From assembly GCA_026125445.1 (NCBI GenBank), contig JAHCLE010000008.1, positions 1 to 42,523 on the forward strand: a stretch of 42,523 nucleotides of DNA, written 5' to 3'. The notes under the pieces were generated by a model. That model did no database searches and was not told the DNA's origin. It saw nothing but the letters and a program-made list of their open reading frames with translations. Position numbers and translations under genes: made by a program. The stretch's first letter is position 1. Each line of letters begins with the position of its first letter. The DNA is from Burkholderiales bacterium (GTDB taxonomy: Bacteria; Pseudomonadota; Gammaproteobacteria; Burkholderiales; Usitatibacteraceae). Shown piece after piece: positions 16,419 through 24,237 of the stretch.

Positions 16419-16759
16419 CCGTTCGCCGCCTTCGAATCCACCGGCGCCTCGTCCCGCTCCTTCATCCCGTAGTCCCTCGTCACGTCCGCCACGCACAGGC
16501 GGTAGTCGCGGAAGTACTTCTCCCGTCCGAGCTTCTGCATGGCGCGGTGCTCGGGGAGCTTGCGCCACTCCTCCAGCGCTTTCTCGTCGCGCCAGTACTG
16601 CAGCGACACGAGCTTGCCGGGATTGGCGAGGCTCTCGAAGCGCTCGACCGAGATGAAGCCGTCGATCTTCTCGAGCAGCGGCCTGAGGCGCGCGGCGGCC
16701 TCGAGGTAAGCGTCGCGGCAGCCGGGCTCGGGGGTGACTTCGAAAATCACGGCAATCAT
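16415..16759 (-). CDS. Antibiotic biosynthesis monooxygenase (ABM) domain protein
   Basis: A 114-residue dimeric alpha/beta-barrel protein of the ABM family. Characteristic blocks are IAVIFEVTPEPGCRDAYL, the FISVERFES strand and the SLQYWRDEKALEEWRKLPEH stretch with its conserved Trp residues. Proteins of this type act as cofactor-free monooxygenases or heme-degrading enzymes; the substrate is unknown. The ATG at 16759 overlaps the stop of the SRPBCC gene upstream (ATGA), so the two are coupled. Confidence 0.85.
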   Translation of the reverse strand: MIAVIFEVTPEPGCRDAYLEAAARLRPLLEKIDGFISVERFESLANPGKLVSLQYWRDEKALEEWRKLPEHRAMQKLGREKYFRDYRLCVADVTRDYGMKERDEAPVDSKAANG

Positions 16760-17298
16760 CGATTTCTCCTCACCATCTCCTGGATCATCGCCGTGAACTG
16801 CTCGGCGATCTCGTGCTCCATGAATTCCCTGGAGATCACGATGGACGCGAGGAGCCCCGGCTCGAATTCCGCATGGTAGTCGAGGCGCGTGCCGCCCGCT
16901 TCCGGCGTGAGCCTGAGGCTGGAGTTGTACCGGTTGGCGCTGCCCCTCAACTGGACCGCGTCGATGGCGGTCGGGCGGTTGAGGACGAGGCGGCGCTCGG
17001 TGCTGAAATTGAAGCTGAGCAATCCGAACTGCGCGAGCCCGACCTGCTCGATGAGGACGACGTTTCCTTCGCGGCTGAGGACCCGGCTCTGCCGCAGGTT
17101 CGGCACCCACTCCACCATGCGGTCGACGTCGGTGAGCACGTCGAAGGCGAGGGGCTGCGGGACAGGGGCGAAGAGGACCGCGTCGCAGAGGTAGGCGCCC
17201 TTGGCATGGGTGACCGTGAGGCTGCGGACGTAGCCGCCCTGTGCCCACGCTGTCGCGGGTAGCAGGAGGACTGCAAGGAGAAGCGGCCAGGCGCGCAT
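16756..17298 (-). CDS. Exported SRPBCC/START-like protein (polyketide cyclase type)
   Basis: A 180-residue protein with a Sec signal peptide (residues 1-19, ending WAQ) followed by a single SRPBCC domain (lipid-binding START-like fold): AFDVLTDVDRMVEWVPNLRQSRVL at the start and the long C-terminal helix SREFMEHEIAEQFTAMIQEM. Such proteins bind hydrophobic ligands in a deep pocket, in line with a periplasmic lipid- or quinone-handling role, but no ligand can be named. It is the first gene of a two-gene unit with the ABM protein and is divergent from the UroD-like gene. Confidence 0.85.
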   Translation of the reverse strand: MRAWPLLLAVLLLPATAWAQGGYVRSLTVTHAKGAYLCDAVLFAPVPQPLAFDVLTDVDRMVEWVPNLRQSRVLSREGNVVLIEQVGLAQFGLLSFNFSTERRLVLNRPTAIDAVQLRGSANRYNSSLRLTPEAGGTRLDYHAEFEPGLLASIVISREFMEHEIAEQFTAMIQEMVRRNR

Positions 17299-17422
17299 TC
17301 GAGGTCGAGTCGAAGGGTGGGTGACGGTTAACAGCGTAGCAGGGTGACTTCTTCCGCTACCGTCACCCCCGGCCCCGCGCGCGGGTTATCCTCTCGCCCG
17401 TGGCGGCGACTTCCGCCGGAGG

Positions 17423-18418
17423 ATGAGCGTGAACAAGAAAGAGCGCGTCTTGGCGGCGATCCGCGGCGAGCCCGTGGACCGCGTCCCCTTCAGCTTCTGG
17501 CTGCACAACTTCGCGCGCGAGGACTCGGCGCAGGCCCTCACGGACGAGACGCTTCGGCTCTACCGGACCTTCGACTGGGATTTCCTCAAGCCGCAGTCGC
17601 GCTACCAGTGCTTCGCGGAGATGTGGGGGCTCGAGTACCGCCAGCCGCCAGACCGCGCCGAGTGGCCGGTGATCACGAAGCTGCCGGTGCGAAGCGCCGC
17701 GGAGCTGGCCACGCTCGCCCCGGCCGACCCTTCGAAGGGCGCGCTCGCGGAGCAGCTCGAGGCGATGTCCGCCATCCGCGCGGCCGTCGGCCCCGAGGTG
17801 CCCGTCGTGGCCACGGTGTTTGCGCCGTTGATGGTGGCGCAGTTCATGGTGCCCGGCGGCATCGAGGCGGTGCTCAAGCTCGCGCGCGAGGAGCCGGCGA
17901 AGCTCGACCGCGGGCTGGAGGCCATCGCCGCGACCCAGGAGGCCTTCACGAAACTGCTGGTGGCCCGCGGCGTCGACGGCATCTTCTACGCGACCAACGT
18001 GGCCACGAAGAGCCTCCTCACCCCCGAGGAGTTCCGCCGCTTCCAGACCCCGCACGACCGGCGCATCCTCGCGGCCGCCGCGTCGCTCCCCTTCAACATC
18101 GTGCACATGTGCGGCGGGGGAATCCTGTTCGAGGAGTTCGCCGACTACCCGGTGAGCGTCTTCAGCTGGGCCACCACGACGGGAAATCCGTCGCTCACCG
18201 AGGTGCACCGCCGCACGGGCAAGGCCGTGCTGGGGGGGCTGCCCGCGAAGCCCGAGATCAAGTCCATGACGGCACAGGCCCTCGTGGAGCGCACGCGCAA
18301 GTCGCTGGCCGAGATGGGCGGCCGCCACCACCTGCTGGGCCCCGACTGTTCCATCAACCCGGACACGCCCGAGGAACTTCTTCACGCCGTCGGCGCGACG
18401 GTGCGCGGCACAGCCTGA
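17423..18418 (+). CDS. UroD-fold methyltransferase-like protein (not HemE)
   Basis: A 331-residue protein of the uroporphyrinogen-decarboxylase fold. The Arg-rich N-terminal motif of true HemE is absent; the matching place reads VPFSFWLHNFARED. Instead an H-x-C pair (H228, C230 in NIVHMCGGG) and a later Cys (C309 in LLGPDCSINPDTPEE) are present. These match the zinc site of the MtaA/CmuA-type corrinoid methyltransferases. I therefore infer zinc-dependent methyl transfer or demethylation rather than haem synthesis. No corrinoid protein is encoded nearby. The ATG at 17423 lies in a 124-base divergent promoter region. Confidence 0.8.
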   Translation: MSVNKKERVLAAIRGEPVDRVPFSFWLHNFAREDSAQALTDETLRLYRTFDWDFLKPQSRYQCFAEMWGLEYRQPPDRAEWPVITKLPVRSAAELATLAPADPSKGALAEQLEAMSAIRAAVGPEVPVVATVFAPLMVAQFMVPGGIEAVLKLAREEPAKLDRGLEAIAATQEAFTKLLVARGVDGIFYATNVATKSLLTPEEFRRFQTPHDRRILAAAASLPFNIVHMCGGGILFEEFADYPVSVFSWATTTGNPSLTEVHRRTGKAVLGGLPAKPEIKSMTAQALVERTRKSLAEMGGRHHLLGPDCSINPDTPEELLHAVGATVRGTA

Positions 18419-18428
18419 GGCGCGCGCC

Positions 18429-19688
18429 TCAGCCCACGCCCACGAAGGGGAAGTCCACCTCCGGCCTGCGGCCCGCGAGGATCTCCGCGAGCGCCCGCCC
18501 CGACCCGCAGGCCTGCGTCCAGCCCACGGTGCCGTGGCCCGCGTTGACGAGGAGCCCGGGGACCTTCGTCTTGCCGATGTAGGGAAGGTTGCTGGGCGTG
18601 GTGGGCCGCAGCCCCGCCCAGTGCACAGCCCGCGACGCGTCGCCCGCGCCGGGGAAGAGCCGCTGCACGTGGCCCACCAGCGCCTCGCAGCGCCGGCGGT
18701 CGATGGAGGCGTCGAAGTCCGCCACCTCCGCGGTGCTGGTGGCGCGGATGCGGTTGCCGAGCCGCGAGAAGGCCACCTTCACCGCGGCGTCGGTGATCCC
18801 GATGCGAAGGGCGGCCGCCTCGTCCACGACGGGCATCGTGATGGAGTAGCCCTTCACGGGGTAGATGTCCACGGGCACGCCCGCCTGCGCGAGAAGCGCC
18901 GAGGAGAACGGGCCCATGCACACCACCGTGTGGGCCGCGCGCAGCACCTCCTGTCGACCGTCCGCGTGCTCCACCTCCGCGCCCTTCGCCTCGCCTCCTT
19001 CGACCGCCAGGCGCTTCACCGTGACGCCGTAATCGAACCGGATGCCGCGCTCCGCGCCCAGCCGGGCGAGCGCCTGCGCGAACTGGTGCGCGTCCCCCGT
19101 CTCGTCGTAGGGCGAGAAGATGCCGCCGGCGATCCGATCCTGCATGTGGGCGAGCGCGGGCTCGATCCGCGCGCACTCCTGACGGCTGCAGACGCGGCGC
19201 TTCAGGCCATGCGCCTCGAGCTTGCGGGCCGCGGCCGCCGCCAGGTCGAAGGCGGCCGGGTCCGAGTGGAAGAGGAGGATGCCGCCCTGGTGGAAATCGT
19301 ACCGAAGGCCCGTTTCCGCCCGCAGGGCCCGCAGCGTCTCGCGGCTGTAGTAGCCGAAGTTGGCGAGGTGCAGGAGGTTTCGCGAATAGCGCTCCTTGTT
19401 GCACTCGCGCAGGAAGAGCGCGAGCCAGCGCCACTGGTCCCAGCGAAGCCGCGGGCGCCACACGAGGGGCGCATCGGCCTGGAGCAGCCAGCGCGGCAGC
19501 ATCCTGAGCGTGCTGGGGTTGGACCACGGGTCCGCCAGGTGCGCCGAGACCTGGCCCGCGTTGGCGTAGCTCGACTCCAGCGCTGCCGCTTCGCGCCGGT
19601 CCACCACGCGCACGTCGTGGCCAGCCGCGCGCAGGAACCACGCGGCCGCCACGCCGATCACGCCGGCGCCCAGGACGAGGACGGTCAC
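18429..19688 (-). CDS. dadA: D-amino-acid dehydrogenase family flavoprotein
   Basis: A 419-residue FAD-dependent oxidoreductase of the DadA family, which oxidises D-amino acids to 2-oxo acids at the membrane side of the respiratory chain. The dinucleotide motif VLVLGAGVIG opens the protein; the DadA hallmarks SYANAGQVS (residues 40-48), PYDETGDAHQFAQAL and the C-terminal NAGHGTVGWTQACGSG are intact. It is the third gene of a probable SDR-Bug-DadA operon, 13 bases after the Bug gene. The exact substrate within the family is not certain. Confidence 0.85.
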   Translation of the reverse strand: MTVLVLGAGVIGVAAAWFLRAAGHDVRVVDRREAAALESSYANAGQVSAHLADPWSNPSTLRMLPRWLLQADAPLVWRPRLRWDQWRWLALFLRECNKERYSRNLLHLANFGYYSRETLRALRAETGLRYDFHQGGILLFHSDPAAFDLAAAAARKLEAHGLKRRVCSRQECARIEPALAHMQDRIAGGIFSPYDETGDAHQFAQALARLGAERGIRFDYGVTVKRLAVEGGEAKGAEVEHADGRQEVLRAAHTVVCMGPFSSALLAQAGVPVDIYPVKGYSITMPVVDEAAALRIGITDAAVKVAFSRLGNRIRATSTAEVADFDASIDRRRCEALVGHVQRLFPGAGDASRAVHWAGLRPTTPSNLPYIGKTKVPGLLVNAGHGTVGWTQACGSGRALAEILAGRRPEVDFPFVGVG

Positions 19689-19701
19689 GGCGCGGGACCG
19701 C

Positions 19702-20661
19702 TCAGTCGACCTTGGCGCCGGACTCCTTGACGATGGTGCTCCACTTCGCGAGCTCGGCGCGCTGGTAGGCGTCGAACTGCTCGGGCGTGTTGCCCACGGG
19801 GATGCCGCCCAGGCCCTTGATCTTCTCGCGCACGTCCGGCATCGCCACGATGCGCGCGATCTCCGCGTTGAGCTTCTTCACGATGGCCGGCGGCGTGCCC
19901 TTGGGCGCCCAGACGCCGTGCCAGGTGGAGAGGTTCATCTGCGGCATGTTGAGCTCCTGGAACGTGGGCACGTCCGGCAGGATCGGCGAGCGCTGCTGCG
20001 AGGAGACCGCGAGCGCGCGCATCTTGCCGCCCTGGATGTGGCCCATGGCCGCCGTGAGGGCGTCGAACATGAGGGGCACCTGGCCGCCGATCACGTCCGC
20101 CATGGCCGCGCCGCTGCCCTTGTACGGGATGTGGGTGAGGTTCACGCCCGCGGCCTTCTTGAACACCTCGCCCGCGAGGTGGGCCGACGAGCCGCTGCCC
20201 GCGCTGGCGTAGGCGAGCCCCGGCTGATCCTTGGCCCACTGGATCACGTCCGCGACCGTCTTCGCCTTGTTCCCGGCGCCCGTGAGCATCACCATGGGCA
20301 CCTCGGTGGCCTGCCCCACTGCGATGAGGTCGTCGGTGGCGCTGTAGTTCACCTTGCTGAAGAGGCTGGGCACGATCACGTGGATGGAGGAGTTCACCAG
20401 CAGCGTGTAGCCGTCCGGCGGGCTCTTCACCACCATCTCCGCCCCGATCATCCCGGAGGCGCCCGGCTTGTTCTCCACGACCACGCTCTGGCCCCAGGCC
20501 TCCGTCATCTTCTGCGCGAGGATGCGCGCGACGATGTCCACGGAGCCGCCCGGCGCGAAGGGCGCGACGAGCTTGATCGTCTTGGTCGGGTATTCCTGGG
20601 CCTGCGCGCCCCCCGCCACCAACGCCACCAGCCCCAGCGCCGCCAACAGTCTCTTCAGCAT
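19702..20661 (-). CDS. Bug/TctC-family periplasmic solute-binding protein (1)
   Basis: A 319-residue extracytoplasmic receptor of the tripartite tricarboxylate transporter family. A signal peptide (residues 1-21, ending AQA) leads into the family start EYPTKTIKLVAPFAPGGSVD, and the ligand loop regions GASGMIGAEMV and THIPYKGSGAAM are conserved. No TctA or TctB membrane subunits are in the window, as is common for the large Bug families of betaproteobacteria, so it must work with distant partners or as a sensor. It lies between an SDR gene and dadA on the same strand. Confidence 0.9.
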   Translation of the reverse strand: MLKRLLAALGLVALVAGGAQAQEYPTKTIKLVAPFAPGGSVDIVARILAQKMTEAWGQSVVVENKPGASGMIGAEMVVKSPPDGYTLLVNSSIHVIVPSLFSKVNYSATDDLIAVGQATEVPMVMLTGAGNKAKTVADVIQWAKDQPGLAYASAGSGSSAHLAGEVFKKAAGVNLTHIPYKGSGAAMADVIGGQVPLMFDALTAAMGHIQGGKMRALAVSSQQRSPILPDVPTFQELNMPQMNLSTWHGVWAPKGTPPAIVKKLNAEIARIVAMPDVREKIKGLGGIPVGNTPEQFDAYQRAELAKWSTIVKESGAKVD

Positions 20662-20715
20662 GACCCCTCCTCGATTGGAACCTCGAACGCGAAAGATACC
20701 GCCCCTTGCGGGGCC

Positions 20716-21498
20716 CTAGAAGACCCCGGGATAGCCGCCCCCGTCGATCAGGATGTTCTGCGCCGTGATGAAGCCCGCCTGCGCCGAGCACAGGAAGGCG
20801 CACAGGGCCGCCATCTCCTCGGGCTTGCCGAAGCGGCCGGCCGCGTTGGTCGACTCGCGCTCCTTCCAGACCTCGTCGAAGGACTTGCCCGCGCGCCGGG
20901 CGAGCTCGTGGCCGAAGGCGAACTGGGTGTCGGTCGCGAAGATGCCCGTGAGCATGGCGTTGGCGGTCACGTTGAAGCGCACGCTCTCGCGGCCGATGCC
21001 GTTCATGAAGCCCGCGAGCGCCAGGCGCGGGCTGATGGAGAGCATGTGCTCCATGCGCGGCTCCTTCACGAAGCGCGAGGTGATGCACACGATGCGCCCG
21101 AAGCGGCGCTCCTTCATGCCCTCCACCACGCCGGTGATGAGCTCGATGGGGGAGAGCATCATCGCGTCCAGGGCCTCGATCCAGTCCTCGCGCGTCCACT
21201 GGCGGAAGTCCGGCTTCTCCTCCGGCCAGGCGCCGCTGTGCACGAGGATGTCGGGGTCGGCGCAGGCGGCGAGCACGGTGCGCCTTCCCTCGGCCACGGA
21301 GAGGTCCGCCGGCACGGTCTGCACGGTGACGGGGCTCGCCGCCCGGATTTCGGCCGCGGTCGCCTCGAGCGTGGCCGGGTCCCGGGCCACCAGGACGAGG
21401 TTCACCCCCTCGGCCGCGAGCCGCGTGGCGCACGCCTTGCCCAGCCCGCGGCTCGCCCCGCAGACGACGGCCTTCCTGCCGGCAATTCCCAGATCCAT
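20716..21498 (-). CDS. SDR-family protein with a degenerate active site
   Basis: A 260-residue Rossmann-fold protein of the short-chain dehydrogenase family. The cofactor motif GASRGLG (residues 14-20) is intact, and the C-terminal IDGGGYPG is typical. The catalytic YxxxK is not: the matching stretch is S154-I-S-P-R158, so Tyr becomes Ser and Lys becomes Arg, and the usual NNAG is HSGA. Ser141 of the triad is kept. The protein may have a changed chemistry or no redox activity. It is probably the first gene of the operon SDR-Bug-DadA (54-base gap to the next gene). Confidence 0.85.
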   Translation of the reverse strand: MDLGIAGRKAVVCGASRGLGKACATRLAAEGVNLVLVARDPATLEATAAEIRAASPVTVQTVPADLSVAEGRRTVLAACADPDILVHSGAWPEEKPDFRQWTREDWIEALDAMMLSPIELITGVVEGMKERRFGRIVCITSRFVKEPRMEHMLSISPRLALAGFMNGIGRESVRFNVTANAMLTGIFATDTQFAFGHELARRAGKSFDEVWKERESTNAAGRFGKPEEMAALCAFLCSAQAGFITAQNILIDGGGYPGVF

Positions 21499-21570
21499 GC
21501 GCCTCCTCGCCCAATTCCGTTTCCCGGGAAGCTACCATACGGCGTGCACCGTCCAGCACAGGGAGCCCCC

Positions 21571-22599
21571 ATGAAGTACGTGAACCTCGGCGCGAGCGGC
21601 CTCAAGGTCTCGCGCATCGCGCTCGGCATGATGACCTTCGGCACCGGCGAGTGGCGGCCGTGGATCCGCGACGAGGCAACGGCGCGGGAGGTGACGCGCA
21701 AGGCGGTGGAGCTGGGCGTCAACTTCTTCGACACGGCGGACCTCTACTCCATCGGCACCTCCGAGGAGATCACGGGCCGGATGGTGCGCGAGTTCGCCCG
21801 CCGCGAGGAAGTCGTGGTGGCCACCAAGGTCTTCTTCCCGGTGATGAAGGGGTACCAGGGCGGGAACGCGCCGGGACCCAAGCCCTACGTGCCGCCCAAT
21901 ATCAGCGGCCTGTCGCGCAAGCACATCCTGGACGCGGCCGACGCGAGCCTGAAGCGCCTGGGCACGGACTACATCGACCTCTACCAGATCCACCGCTTCG
22001 ACAATGCGACGCCCGTGGAGGAGACGATGGACGCGCTGGATTCGCTGGTGCGCGCGGGCAAGGTGCGGTACCTCGGCGCCTCCAGCATGTGGACGTGGCA
22101 GTTCGCCAAGATGCAGCGGGCGGCGGAGGTCGCCGGCGGGGCGAAGTTCGTGAGCATGCAGAACCACTACAACCTCGCCTACCGCGAGGAAGAGCGCGAG
22201 ATGATCCCCTACTGCCGCGACACGGGCGTGGGCATCACCCCCTGGAGCCCGCTCGCCCGGGGCTTTCTCGCCGGCAACCGCTCGCGGGAGGACAAGGGAG
22301 GCGGGGGCGACTCGCGCGCGAAGACGGACGAGCTGGCGCAGAAGTACTACTACCAGGACGCCGACTTCGACGTGGTGGAGGCGCTCGCGGCGCGGGCGAA
22401 GGCCCTGGGTGTTTCGAACGCCACGCTCGCCTACGCGTGGCTGCTGCACAAGCCGGGCGTGACGGCGCCCATCGTGGGGGCGAGCAAGCCCTGGCAGATC
22501 GAGGAGGCGGCGAAGGCGACGGAGCTCTCGCTCTCCCCCGAGGACATGGCCGCCCTCGAAGCGCCCTACAAGCCGCACCCCGTCCTGGGACATTCCTGA
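21571..22599 (+). CDS. Aldo/keto reductase
   Basis: A 342-residue NADPH-dependent oxidoreductase with the (beta/alpha)8 AKR fold, close to the YajO/YghZ-like group. The catalytic tetrad is visible: Asp in NFFDTADLYS, the Tyr of the same stretch, Lys in VVATKVFF and His in YQIHRFD. The C-terminal cofactor-binding segment PIVGASKPWQIEEA is intact. The ATG at 21571 gives the family's usual MKYVNLGASGLKVSRIALG start; the frame is open far upstream but without homology. It is divergent from the SDR gene with a 72-base gap. The substrate is unknown. Confidence 0.9.
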   Translation: MKYVNLGASGLKVSRIALGMMTFGTGEWRPWIRDEATAREVTRKAVELGVNFFDTADLYSIGTSEEITGRMVREFARREEVVVATKVFFPVMKGYQGGNAPGPKPYVPPNISGLSRKHILDAADASLKRLGTDYIDLYQIHRFDNATPVEETMDALDSLVRAGKVRYLGASSMWTWQFAKMQRAAEVAGGAKFVSMQNHYNLAYREEEREMIPYCRDTGVGITPWSPLARGFLAGNRSREDKGGGGDSRAKTDELAQKYYYQDADFDVVEALAARAKALGVSNATLAYAWLLHKPGVTAPIVGASKPWQIEEAAKATELSLSPEDMAALEAPYKPHPVLGHS

Positions 22600-22602
22600 A
22601 CT

Positions 22603-22643
22603 CTTCTCCCTTCTCCCTTGGGAGAAGGGCCGGGGATGAGGGT
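22603..22643. repeat. Palindromic repeat copy after the aldo/keto reductase
   Basis: CCCTTCTCCC (22608-22617) and GGGAGAAGGG (22620-22629), with the GGGGATGAGGGT tail on the right. It lies between convergent stop codons and touches the higA stop codon. Confidence 0.85.
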
Positions 22644-22945
22644 CAACGGCCCACCACCCTTGCAACAACCATCAATCTCCTTCCAATCGCCCGCTCCGCC
22701 TTCGCCAGGTCATGAAAGGCCTGCAGGTTGAGCCAGTATTGCGGCGACTGATCGAACGCCTTGCCAAAGAGCAACGCCAGCTCCGCAGTCACGGGCCGCG
22801 TTCCCTTGACCACATGGGAGATGCGCATGGCGGACACGCCGATGGCGCGGGCGAATTCGGCCTGGCTCAAGCCAAGCTCCCCAAGCGCTTCAGCGAGGAA
22901 TGCTCCGGGGTGCACGACAGGGGTTGCCTGCCGCGCCTTGACCAC
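22643..22945 (-). CDS. higA: HigA-family antitoxin (orphan)
   Basis: A 100-residue XRE-type helix-turn-helix protein of the HigA (VapI) family: HPGAFLAEALGELGLSQAEF, the HTH around ARAIGVSAMRISHVVKG, and the closing DQSPQYWLNLQAFHDL block. I use the GTG at 22945, eight bases after the stop of the higB remnant, since this matches the normal higBA layout and family length; an ATG at 22987 inside the remnant would add 14 residues. Without a full toxin its role may be only DNA binding at the palindrome at 23021, or cross-neutralisation of other toxins. Confidence 0.82.
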   Translation of the reverse strand: MVKARQATPVVHPGAFLAEALGELGLSQAEFARAIGVSAMRISHVVKGTRPVTAELALLFGKAFDQSPQYWLNLQAFHDLAKAERAIGRRLMVVARVVGR

Positions 22946-22952
22946 GGAGGCC

Positions 22953-23030
22953 CTAGTGGTAATCGACGATCTCGACTTCGTACGCATGGCCAGCCTCGAA
23001 GCGGAAGCAGATCTGCGAGTATAAACGCAT
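22953..23030 (-). pseudogene. Remnant of higB toxin gene (C-terminal 20 codons)
   Basis: Directly upstream of higA a 25-codon reading frame ends in ICFRFEAGHAYEVEIVDYH, which is the C-terminus expected of a HigB/RelE-family toxin. The preceding 70 or so codons of a normal HigB are missing, and a stop codon lies two codons before the first ATG. The operator-like palindrome just upstream is kept, so the loss looks like an internal deletion joining the promoter region to the 3' end of higB. Confidence 0.7.
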
Positions 23031-23037
23031 TGTTTAT
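23021..23037. promoter_or_regulatory. Operator-like palindrome of the higBA remnant
   Basis: A perfect inverted repeat ATAAAC-GCATT-GTTTAT next to a -10-like TATACT on the minus strand. HigA proteins repress their own operon by binding such sites, so this is the likely target of the adjacent antitoxin. Confidence 0.55.
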
Positions 23038-23128
23038 GACAGGCAGCGTGCCGGCCTGCCTCCTCGTCATACAACGCGCCGCGTCAACCCTGGATGACCC
23101 GGAAAGATTCAATCCGTAGAATCCCCCC

Positions 23129-24229
23129 ATGTCCGAATCCACCTGGATCCGCCAAGCCGTCCGCCGCATCGAGGCCGACTTCAACCGCTCGGCGGACACG
23201 CACCTCATCCCGGTCAAGCTCCCCGCCTACCCGGGCGTGGACCTCTACCTGAAGGACGAGTCGAGCCATCCCACGGGAAGCCTCAAGCACCGGCTGGCCC
23301 GCTCGCTGTTCCTGTACTCGATCTGCAACGGCTGGCTGCACGAGGGCAGCACCGTGGTCGAGTCCTCCTCGGGCTCGACGGCGGTCTCCGAGGCGTACTT
23401 CGCGCGCCTGCTGGGCCTACCCTTCATCGCGGTGATGCCGGCCACCACCTCGCCGGAGAAGATCGCGGCGATCCAGTTCTACGGCGGCAAGTGCCACCTG
23501 GTGGACGATCCGCAGGCGGTGTACGCCGAGTCCGAACGGCTGGCGCGCGAGCTGGGCGGGCACTACATGGACCAGTTCACCTACGCGGAGCGGGCGACGG
23601 ACTGGCGCAGCAACAACAACATCGCGGAATCGATGTTCAGCCAGATGGAGCGCGAGACGCACCCCGTGCCGCGGTGGGTGGTGTGCAGCGCGGGGACGGG
23701 CGGGACGACCGCGACCATCGGGCGGTTCATCCGCTACCGGTGCCATTCGACCCAGGTCTGCGTGGCGGACCCCGAGAACTCCGTCTTCTTCGACGCCTTC
23801 GCGAAGGGCGATTCGTCGATCCGCATCTCGAGCAACTCGCTCATCGAGGGGATCGGCCGGCCGCGGGTGGAGAAGTCGTTCCTGCCGGGGATCGTAGACG
23901 GGATGCTCAAGATCCCGGATGTGGCCTCTCTCGCGGCGATCCGCTACCTGGAGCGCGTGCTCGGCCGGCGCTGCGGGGGATCGACGGGGACCAACTTCGT
24001 CGCGACGCTCCACCTCGCGCGGCGCATGCACGAGGCGGGCGAAAAGGGCTCCATCGCCACTATCCTGTGCGACAGCGGGGAGCGGTACATGCACAGCTAC
24101 TTCCACGACGGCTGGATGAAGGCGCACGGATTCGACGTGGCCGGAAACGTCGAAGCGATCGCGGCGTGCACGGAGAAGGGGAAGGAGCTGCCTTGGGAGC
24201 TTGCAGGCGCGGGCGCCTGCGCGGGCTAG
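23129..24229 (+). CDS. Cds1-like PLP-dependent cysteine desulfhydrase/synthase family protein
   Basis: A 366-residue fold-type II PLP enzyme. The Lys that would hold PLP is K53 in [15 protein letters not shown]; the phosphate- and substrate-binding loops [13 protein letters not shown] and [14 protein letters not shown] are intact. The sequence style matches the Cds1 group (known in mycobacteria as an L-cysteine desulfhydrase giving H2S, pyruvate and ammonia) more than the classical CysK/CysM synthases, which lack the long N-terminal arm. The reaction is inferred from this similarity. The gene is monocistronic by position, convergent with the mandelate-racemase-family gene (8-base gap). Confidence 0.85.
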   Translation: MSESTWIRQAVRRIEADFNRSADTHLIPVKLPAYPGVDLYLKDESSHPTGSLKHRLARSLFLYSICNGWLHEGSTVVESSSGSTAVSEAYFARLLGLPFIAVMPATTSPEKIAAIQFYGGKCHLVDDPQAVYAESERLARELGGHYMDQFTYAERATDWRSNNNIAESMFSQMERETHPVPRWVVCSAGTGGTTATIGRFIRYRCHSTQVCVADPENSVFFDAFAKGDSSIRISSNSLIEGIGRPRVEKSFLPGIVDGMLKIPDVASLAAIRYLERVLGRRCGGSTGTNFVATLHLARRMHEAGEKGSIATILCDSGERYMHSYFHDGWMKAHGFDVAGNVEAIAACTEKGKELPWELAGAGACAG

Positions 24230-24237
24230 CGCTGCCG

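Noticed and set aside
17423-18418. HemE (uroporphyrinogen decarboxylase) for haem synthesis
   Set aside because: The N-terminal Arg-containing HemE motif is absent and a zinc-site pattern is present instead; no haem genes are near.
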